DNA of 64,000 nucleotides from Bufo bufo (taxonomy: Eukaryota > Chordata > Amphibia > Anura > Bufonidae): NCBI RefSeq assembly GCF_905171765.1, contig NC_053397.1, positions 116,515,295 to 116,579,294 on the forward strand. Reading direction: 5' to 3'. The position numbers were made by a program, and so were the translations under genes. The notes below the pieces were generated by a model. The model was not told where the DNA came from. It searched no databases and saw nothing but the letters and a program-made list of their open reading frames with translations. Position 1 is the stretch's first letter. Each line of letters opens with the position of its first letter. Below, piece by piece: positions 56,420 to 64,000 of this stretch.

Positions 56420-57464
56420 TTAAAGGATATTAATGTAAATGATTTTAATCTCAAATTCACCCATAACATCAGTAAAGAGACCCTAGAATAATACACTTAA
56501 AAGCTGTACATATATCAAACCCACAACTAGAAACAGCCATATTCTGTACAGTAGCTGTCACTTACCCAATTGGTTGATTAATATTCCACAGGGGCAGTTT
56601 CAGAGAATAAAGCGTAATTGCACAGTGGAGGAACAGTTTGAGAAGGAGGCGACAAAAATGATAGAAGCTTTTAGAGAAAAGGAATATCCCGAGGAATTAA
56701 TCAAGGGATCCCTCGACAAAGTAAGAAGAATGAAAAGAGAGGATTTTTTTTTAAAACTAAAAATGCCGGGGATAAAGAGGCTAAGAATGATCAGATAAGA
56801 ATAATATATTGCCATTTAACAATGAGTATAGAAAAATTCAGGGAATAATACGCAAACTTTGGCATATTTTAAAGAAAGATAAAATAGGCCCCCTGATCCC
56901 AATCAGTCCTCGCATCACCTTCACTAAAGCCCCTAATTTGGCAAACATTGTGGCACCAACAATAAAAAGGGAGGAAAAAAAAGCGCGACTTCCGTACAAA
57001 ATTGGATCAATATGGAGGGATTCTATAGGTGTGGGCATTGTGGGAATTGCAAAATGACCACATTCCCACGAAAAACAGGAGAAATAATATCATCAGTAAA
57101 CCAATATAAACATGTGATAAAGGATTTCTTATCCTGCAGTTCTGAAAACGTAATATACGTTATAGAATGCCCATGCGGGAGACAATATGTGGGGAGGACG
57201 AAAAGGACCCTGAAAAAGCGTATTTCCGAACATGTAGCTAATATCAAAAAGCGCTTGGAGACACACATACTGTCCAAACACTTCAAAGTGACACACAATC
57301 AAAATCCTTCTGGCATGAAATTTGCCGCAATCGACAAGGTTAACAAGGAATGGAGGGGGGGAGATCACATAAGCAAACTGTCAAGGTTGGAAACGCAGAG
57401 AATATATGAATTAAACATTCTTGTACCAGGCGGAGTTCGAATTGTTCGGATTCCTGTGAGATAG
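56420..57464 (+). pseudogene. PLE RT end and GIY-YIG endonuclease
   Basis: The RT tail continues DINVNDFNLKFTHNISKETL and breaks at a stop (56488-56490). Further parts follow in shifted frames: QLVD/INIPQGQFQRIKRNC near 56565-56610, EEQFEKEATKMIEAFREKEY, and then SPRITFTKAPNLANIV near 56910. From about 57012 a long frame gives a cysteine cluster (CGHCGNC), VIYVIECPCGRQYVGRTKRT, LKKRISEHVANI, HFKVTHN and IYELNILVPGGVRIVR, a full GIY-YIG domain. This nuclease module looks complete, but the RT before it is broken. It acts in target-primed reverse transcription in PLEs. Confidence 0.9.
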
Positions 57465-58024
57465 GTGGATGCCCGCCGCGGATGACAGGACCCTTCCCAG
57501 TCAATGTACTTCTAGGGGGGTCCGGTCCTTCGCGGCGGACCTCCACCGGTCCATCGCATCGTGGGTCCGCCTACCACATATAGGATTTGCGTACCTACAC
57601 ATTTTCCTCTCCCCTACATCAACAGCATTCAGAAATAAATGAATTAAATAATAAAAAAAGATAAAGATGGTCAATGGATAAGAAAATAAAATAAAATACA
57701 AAACGAATAAGAAATAATGAAAGATGCACTATCATGTATAGAAATATATGTTGGCATATATGTGTATAGGTACAGAAAAATTGGGGGTGTTCATATATGA
57801 GAATTTTTCATATAATGGTGGGCTGTGATGTGCAAATCGCACCAATGCCGCAGGGACCTGTGCGGTTTTTTCAGATGCCTCCTGGATAGGAGACTATACT
57901 AATATAAGTGGATACAATGTATTATACTGAATTAAATTACTACCTTGTTATTCATGCTTAATGTTAGTGTAACTTGCTAAAAATATGTCCATAAAACATT
58001 AGTCAGTAAACAGGATGGGATATA

Positions 58025-58041
58025 GTGTGTGTATGTATATA

Positions 58042-58100
<59 letters not shown>
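58025..58100. repeat. (TG)n/(TA)n microsatellite
   Basis: TGTGTGTATGTATATATGTG followed by a TA run of more than 25 units. Confidence 0.9.
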
Positions 58101-58104
<4 letters not shown>

Positions 58105-58216
58105 CAAAAAAACACATAACATTGTGAATAAAAATGGAGTATGTGAAGAAAATGGATGATGGTAATCCAATTACCAAGGGCTATATAAGGAGAGTGCTAA
58201 GGGGGACTCATTACCA

Positions 58217-58247
58217 CTGAGGAAGGGGTGATAACAAACCCCGAAAC
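58217..58247 (+). ncRNA. Hammerhead-ribozyme-like catalytic core in PLE
   Basis: The order is CTGAGGA (58217-58223), an A, GGGGT (58225-58229), an 8-base loop, ACCCC (58238-58242), then GAAAC (58243-58247). It fits the hammerhead core CUGANGA, helix II, GAAA, with a five-pair helix II and one unpaired A. The arrangement is the same as the motif at 1832-1860. It lies about 750 bases after a GIY-YIG frame, in the 3' part of a PLE, where such ribozymes are known to occur. Helices I and III were not confirmed. Confidence 0.6.
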
Positions 58248-58681
58248 GCTTTTGGTGCAAAGACCCCCCTGATGGACAACACCTACTGAAAGACCCTAGG
58301 TGCTTGAAACTAACCCTGACCAGCTAAAGACCCGACGCGCGTCCTAAATAGGATTACTGCACGACCGTACAAGGTGCCTTCACCAGTGCACACAAAAGTC
58401 TAGTGCGGAAGAGGGAGACTGAACACTCATCAAGCGGCGGCTCTTAGATCTACGCGGCGCCTAAGAGTAATCGAGGGGAACGGGAGTCAGTGGCGTTGCA
58501 AGGGGGGTGCGGACCGCACCGGGTGACACCATTGATGGGGGTGACACCAGCAGGGCCGGCATTTACGAACCATTTGCATTGCCGTCTTCAGGAGAGGGAA
58601 AGATGTGTCTGGGATTCGAACCCACGACCTTCTGTATCAGAGGCAAAGCACTGCGATGCAGCCTCTTCCTGTACGTCCATA

Positions 58682-60245
58682 CAGGGAGTGCAGAATTATT
58701 AGGCAAGTTGTATTTTTGAGGATTAATTTTATTATTGAACAACAACCATGTTCTCAATGAACCCAAAAAACTCATTAATATCAAAGCTGAATATTTTTGG
58801 AAGTAGTTTTTAGTTTGTTTTTAGTTTTAGCTATTTTAGGGGGATATCTGTGTGTGCAGGTGACTATTACTGTGCATAATTATTAGGCAACTTAGCAAAA
58901 AACAAATATATACCCATTTCAATTATTTATTTTTACCAGTGAAACCAATATAACATCTCAACATTCACAAATATACATTTCTGACATTCAAAAACAAAAC
59001 AAAAACAAATCAGTGACCAATAAAGCCACCTTTCTTTGCAAGGACACTCAAAAGCCTGCCATCCATGGATTCTGTCAGTGTTTTGATCTGTTCACCATCA
59101 ACATTGCGTGCAGCAGCAACCACAGCCTCCCAGACACTGTTCAGAGAGGTGTACTGTTTTCCCTCCTTATAAATCTCACATTTGATGAAGGACCACAGGT
59201 TCTCAATGGGGTTCAGATCAGGTGAACAAGGAGGCCATGTCATTAGATTTTCTTCTTTTATACCCTTTCTTGCCAGCCACGCTGTGGAGTACTTGGACGC
59301 GTGTGTTGGAGCATTGTCCTGCATGAAAATCATGTTTTTCTTGAAGGATGCAGACTTCTTCCTGTACCACTGCTTGAAGAAGGTGTCTTCCAGAAACTGG
59401 CAGTAGGAACTGGGAGTTGAGCTTGACTCCATCCTCAACCCGAAAAGGCCCCACAAGCTCATCTTTGATGATACCAGCCCAAACCAGTACTCCACCTCCA
59501 CCTTGCTGGCGTCTGAGTCGGACTGGAGCTCTCTGCCCTTTACCAATCCAGCCACGGGCCCATCCATCTGGCCCATCAAGACTCACTCTTATTTCATCAG
59601 TCCATAAAACCTTAGAAAAATCAGTCTTGAGATATTTCTTGGCCCAGTCTTGACGTTTCAGCTTGTGTGTCTTGTTCAGTGGTGGTCGTCTTTCAGCCTT
59701 TCTTACCTTGGCCATGTCTCTGAGTATTGCACACCTTGTGCTTTTGGGCACTCCAGTGATGTTGCAGCTCTGAAATATGGCCAAACTGGTGGCAAGTGGC
59801 ATCTTGGCAGCTGCACGCTTGACTTTTCTCAGTTCATGGGCAGTTATTTTGCGCCTTGGTTTTTCCACACGCTTCTTGCGAGCCTGTTGACTATTTTGAA
59901 TGAAACGCTTGATTGTTCGATGATCACGCTTCAGAAGCTTTGCAATTTTAAGAGTGCTGCATCCCTCTGCAAGATATCTCACTATTTTTGACTTTTATGA
60001 GCCTGTCAAGTCCTTCTTTTGACCCATTTTGCCAAAGGAAAGGAAGTTGCCTAATAATTATGCACACCTAATATAGGGTGTTGATGTCATTAGACCACAC
60101 CCCTTCTCATTACAGAGATGCACATCACCTAATATGCTTAATTGGTAGTAGGCTTTCGAGCCTATACAGCTTGGAGTAAGACAACATGCATAAAGAGGAT
60201 GATGTGGTCAAAATACTCATTTGCCTAATAATTCTGCACGCAGTG
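58682..60245 (-). mobile_element. Tc1-like transposon, copy 2, nested in the hAT foldback
   Basis: Ends CAGGGAGTGCAGAATTATTA and TAATAATTCTGCACGCAGTG, flanked by TA at 58680-58681 and 60246-60247. The flanks (GTCCAT before, TATGGAGTTAGTGCTTGTG after) join into the sequence found uninterrupted in hAT copy 1 near 18597-18622, which serves as an empty site. 1564 bp. Confidence 0.94.
59010..60022 (-). pseudogene. Tc1-like transposase (copy 2), broken
   Basis: Same gene as in copy 1. The first ATG (near 60022) is followed by the same early stop; the internal start MRYLAEGCSTLKIAKLLK opens a long frame. This copy keeps the block around the first catalytic Asp (VLWTDEIRVSLDG), MQDNAPTHAS and PDLNPIENLWSF. 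A single-base insertion near 59408 shifts the frame between EDGVKLNSQ and FLEDTFFKQW. So the three DDE residues are all present but not in one frame. Confidence 0.92.
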
Positions 60246-61056
60246 TATATGGAGTTAGTGCTTGTGTATTTCAGAAAAGCTTCTGCTGTGATACGAACCC
60301 ACGACCTTCTGTATCAGAGTCAAAGCATCTAACCACACGGCCATAAGAACAGCCTTGCTGCTGACTGAAAATATATGAGACTTCAACTGTTATGGCTGTA
60401 CATCTATACACATGACAGCTGCCCTAACACACCCAGCACTGCTATATCTCTATATGACAGCTGTCCCAGCACACTCAGCTCTGCTATATCTCTATAAATG
60501 ATAGCTACCCCAGCACACCCAGCTCTGCTACATATGATACACATGACAGCTGCACCAGCACACTCAGCTCTACTATATCTCTATATATGAAAGCTGCTCC
60601 AGCTGTCATGTGTATTGGATGTAGCAGTGCTGGGTGTGTTTGGGCAGCTGTCATGTGTATAGATGTAGCAGAGCTGGGTTTGCTCGAGCAGCTGTCATAT
60701 ATAGAGATATAGTAGAGCTGAGTGTGCTGGTGCAGCTGTCATGTGTATTAGATGTAGCAGTGCTGGGTGTGTTGGGGCAGCTGTCATGTGTATAGATGTA
60801 GCAGAGCTGGGTTTGCTGGAGCAGCTGTCATATATAGAGATATAGTAGAGCTGAGTGTGCTGGTGCAGCTGTCATGTGTATCATATGTAGCAGAGCTGGG
60901 TGTGCTGGGGCAGCTATCATTTATAGAGATATAGCAGAGCTGAGTGTGCTGGGACAGCTGTCATATAGAGATATAGCAGTGCTGGGTGTGTTAGGGCAGC
61001 TGTCATGTGTATAGATGTACAGCTATAACAGTAGATATATTTTCAGTCAGTAGCAA

Positions 61057-61131
61057 GGCTGTTCTTATGGCCGTGTGGTTAGATGCTTTGCCTCTGATAC
61101 AGAAGGTCGTGGGTTCGAATCCCAGCAGAAG
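61057..61131 (+). repeat. tRNA-like sequence with A and B boxes (hAT copy 2)
   Basis: TGGCCGTGTGGTTAGATGC and GGTTCGAATCCCAG with a CCTCTGATACAGAAGG hairpin between. The loop reads CTGATAC, so GAT would be the anticodon and an isoleucine-type origin is possible. An inverted copy lies at about 60296-60356. The acceptor stem is not convincing. Confidence 0.5.
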
Positions 61132-62241
61132 CTTTTCTGAAATACACAAGCACTAACTCCATATATGGACATACAGGGCGGGACACAGGAAGAGGCTGCA
61201 TTGCATCGCTGACATGGAGGTAAGTAGAAGTGTTTATTTTATTTTTTTTAATACCCGACTGTTACTGCCATGGGGGGAGCAGGAGGCACTTGATACTGGC
61301 ACATGGGGGGAGGGGGGTTGGCACCTGATACTGGCACATTGGGGGGGGGGGAGATGGCATGGCACTATGATACTGGGACATGGGGGGGAGAGAGGCACTT
61401 TATACTGGCACTTTTGGGGGGGGGGGGGATGGAATGGCACTATGATACTGGGACATGTGGGGGGGAGGAGAGAGGCACTTCATACTGGCACATTGGGGGG
61501 TAGATGGCACTATGATACTGGGACATGTGGGGGGGAGGAGAGAGGCACTTCATACTGGCACATTGGGGGATGGGAGATGGCACTATGATACTGGGACATG
61601 TGGGGGGGGGGAGGAGAGAGGCATTTGATACTGGCACATGATGGGGGGGGCATCTATGGGGACACTTACTGGCACATTATTGGGGGGCATTATGGGGGAC
61701 ACTAGGCCGGCAGCCTATCAGAGGCCAGACACTGAGGGGCATCTACTGGGGCACTATATATAGGGGAATTTTATACTGGTACATTATGGGGGGCACTAGC
61801 AGGAAGAAGGGGGAAAGGAGCACTATGGTGGAATTCACTGGGGGCACTATATAGGGGTATTTTATACTGGGACATTATGGGGGCACTATGGGGACATTAG
61901 CTCAACTGGGGGCATTACAAGGGGGTATTTTTTGCACTGTCACATTGAAAGGAGAATTATTTCTACTAGGGGGGGGGAGGGGGCATTATGGTGGGCTTTA
62001 TTACTCCCACATGGTATGACCCCCTAGTAGCAGCACCAGCCTCTCCCTGCTCTGTGACCCCTCTGCCCCTTCTCCAAATCCCTATTATGAAATCTTTCTC
62101 ATTAGGATAAAGCACAACATCAGCTCCGCCGAGCCCCCGGTCAAAGTGTTAAAGTGGCGTCCGAGATCCCCATGGGCCAAGCCAAGTAACTAAGTTTTTA
62201 TGTGAAATATGTTTGTTATACACATATAGCCTACGCTGTGC

Positions 62242-62527
62242 CCCACAATATACAGTATACCTCTACACTGTGCCACACAATATACAGTATACCGCTACAC
62301 TGTGCCACACAATATACAGTATACCACTACACTGTGCCACACATTATACAGTATACCGCTACACTGTGCCCCACAATATACAGTATACCTCTACACTGTG
62401 CCACACAATATACAGTATACCTCTACACTGTGCCACACAATATACAGTATACCTCTACACTGTGCCACACAATATACAGTATACCTCTACACTGTGCCAC
62501 ACAATATACAGTATACCGCTACACTGT
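62242..62527 (+). repeat. 32-bp tandem repeat, about 9 units
   Basis: Same unit as at 20510-21018, with fewer copies. Open frames here are repeat artefacts. Confidence 0.92.
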
Positions 62528-62782
62528 GGAGTCTGTTCTATAAGCACCATTGTTTTGTGGCGGCGGACAGAAAATAATCTGGAAGTGCCCCTCCCGAGAC
62601 CAGGCTCTGACTGCTAGGGGGGGTCTGCTGAGCTAACGGATGCCCCCTATGGCAGTAGCACCACCATAGCCCCCATATATGGCTAAAAAATTTGCTTCGG
62701 GGGGGGGGGGGGGGGGGGAGGGGTGACACCATTTTCTACCGCACCGGGTGACACCAGCCCTAGCAACGCCACTGACGGGAGT

Positions 62783-63432
62783 AGCACGTACAAGGTCGGA
62801 ATTCAGTCAGCAACAGTACAGGAACAACAGCAAAAGAAATTGCTTATGGGAATAGCCAGCAAAAAATTCAGCTGAACAGTGAGTACAGCGGGACGCCGCT
62901 CATTTAATCACTGTAATTAACAACTAAGTTCGCTATTTATCCAAATACAGAGGAGACGCAAATCATGGGGCACATATACCCCAAAGGGACAATATCATTG
63001 CACATTAATTAGCAGACTGGAGATACACCCAGCAGAAGGACTTTCTATCCCTAATTATTCAGAGGACATAATTTTTTTATGAATATTTTAGACTGTTTTA
63101 GTAGTGAAGTATGAATTATTCCGGATTTTTATGTTATATGCATCATATATATATTTTATATATTTTATATCTAATTGTTCGTATATGCTGCAGAATCATT
63201 GTTAATAAACTGTGTGGTCCCATATACAGCGAGTGTGCCCAGTATTTCGCTAACCATTTATTACTATCTCAGAGGAAGGGTGATTCCTCTTCACTGTGAG
63301 CACCTCCACCGTAGATTGTGTATTTCCTGTGCGCCACATATTTTTTATATTTTTGTACATTTCAATAAACTATTTATTTTTATATACATTGTGTATGAGA
63401 TATTTGATAGGGGTTATTAGCATGCTTTGTAG
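62783..63432 (+). repeat. PLE 3' non-coding region, second part
   Basis: Continues the PLE after the hAT insertion. AT-rich, no gene. It ends TTCAATAAACTATTTATTTTTATATAC..GATAGGGGTTATTAGCATGC (about 63360-63425), with an AATAAA signal. The same terminal sequence appears on the minus strand at 21325-21400. Confidence 0.6.
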
Positions 63433-63476
63433 GTTCTGTAGGAAGGCGCAGGGGTCTGTCATTGACGGAGGGTACG

Positions 63477-64000
63477 TGTCACCGAGGTTCCTGGCCTCGG
63501 TGAGATAAGAACCGGTCATTTTGTTTGTCAGCGGCAGCTATTGCTCGCTGACACTGTTTTGCTTAGTGTGGCTGTAAAGCCAATCCAGGCCGGTTCTTAT
63601 TGGGAGCAGCCAAAGAGCAGGGTGGGTGGCTGTTCCCCACGTCCAGGCCAGGTTTTGGGCTGGGGTTTAAAAGCCCAGCCAGCAGCTCAGCTGGGTGTGG
63701 AATGGAACTCCAGGTGATAGTGGAGCTCTGTGTTTTGGGAGCTGAGGAGTTCTTCCATACTGCAAGGCTGAGAGCTGCCAGCTGGGAGCCAGGCACCCTA
63801 AAGCCTGCTGTGGACTGCCAGGTGACGTGTTTTTTCTGTGAACTTTTGCGGTGTGAATTAACACGAGGATTCCTGCGGTGTGAATTAACACCAGGGCCCT
63901 TCCAAGTATTGTTTCTTTTCTGCCTTTTTGTGTGAATAAACACTGACTTTTGCTTTTCAACCGTGGTTTTGCCTCTGTATTGCGTCCGCTTACCCTGCCT
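63477..64000 (+). repeat. LTR, truncated by the window end
   Basis: Starts TGTCACCGAGG. A TATA-like TTTAAAAG lies near 63665, AATAAA near 63935, and a direct repeat GCGGTGTGAATTAACAC occurs at about 63849 and 63877. These are LTR-like features. The other end and any internal region lie outside the window. The open frames on either strand here are not supported as genes. Confidence 0.5.

Larger units (their letters stand above)
57465..58487 (+). repeat. PLE 3' non-coding region, first part
   Basis: Follows the GIY-YIG frame. It contains a GGACC/GGTCC-rich palindromic stretch near 57470-57560, AT-rich DNA, a TG/TA microsatellite at about 58025-58100, and the hammerhead-like motif at 58217-58247. 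It is interrupted at 58488 by a hAT element and continues at 62783. Confidence 0.65.
58488..62774. mobile_element. hAT-type foldback element, copy 2, with 8-bp target duplication ACGGGAGT
   Basis: Same ends as copy 1 (CAGTGGCGTTGC...GCAACGCCACTG), flanked by ACGGGAGT at 58480-58487 and 62775-62782. The interior follows copy 1 closely, with a Tc1-like element inserted at 58682-60245. The inverted CAGCTGTCAT region (60400-61020) has extra units compared with copy 1, whereas the 32-bp array is shorter (about nine units). A G-run near 62699-62720 is longer than in copy 1. Inserted in PLE 3' sequence. Confidence 0.9.

Noticed and set aside
63563..63960. Open frames of about 100-126 residues at the window end
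   Set aside because: They lie inside a probable LTR with a TATA-like box and polyadenylation signal; no protein domain is visible.

Overview
This is eukaryotic, vertebrate-type DNA made almost entirely of nested transposable elements. The mix is Penelope-like elements (PLEs), a DIRS tyrosine-recombinase element, a chromodomain Ty3/gypsy element, several Tc1-like elements, hAT elements, many TTAA-flanked non-autonomous DNA transposons and a LINE with a (CTATGTAA)-type tail. That mix fits an amphibian, most likely a frog; this is an inference from repeat content, not a species call. The only sequence that looks like host coding DNA is one 159-base coiled-coil exon with good splice sites at 17668-17826 on the minus strand, so the window probably lies in introns of a host gene read right to left.

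Layout, left part. 1-1512: decayed Ty3/gypsy 3' end (RT, RNase H, then LTR, no integrase). 1832-1860: hammerhead-ribozyme-like core. 2163-2680: LINE 3' end. 3117-3839: palindromic TTAA MITE. 4689-5833: solo LTR with a 5-bp target duplication. 6847-12279: complete chromovirus with two LTRs and 5-bp duplication GCCTA. 12715-14153: short PLE with inverted ends and a 14-bp duplication. 14254-17506: complete copy of a non-autonomous TTAA family that recurs through the window. 17668-17826: host exon. 17858-21310: Tc1 relic split by a 2.85-kb hAT foldback element. 21261-22272: PLE-like 3' region. 22277-26299: TTAA foldback copy holding a small palindromic insertion.

Middle part. 26710-28338: Tc1-like element with 210-bp inverted repeats. 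28341-32314: PLE fragments, a truncated TTAA copy, a second Tc1-like element, and an inverted pair of GIY-YIG fragments. 32319-47008: block bounded by two inward-facing ends of one TTAA family. Inside it lie a hAT terminus, a repeat array, a large hAT element with a broken BED/hAT transposase, a non-coding stretch, and a minus-strand DIRS fragment.

Right part. 47040-48273: PLE reverse transcriptase split by a palindromic MITE. 48278-49433: another palindromic MITE holding a solo LTR. 49438-51956: truncated TTAA copy. 51957-63432: one long PLE with an inverted 5' arm, interrupted by a 3.9-kb TTAA element and by a second hAT foldback copy, which itself holds a Tc1-like element. 63477-64000: start of another LTR.

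No element looks intact: every recognised transposase, pol, integrase or recombinase gene has at least one stop, frameshift or deletion. The main value of the window is its insertion record. Target duplications can be read directly for ten insertions, and one empty site survives in a duplicated arm. A hammerhead-like motif is found next to PLE sequence.
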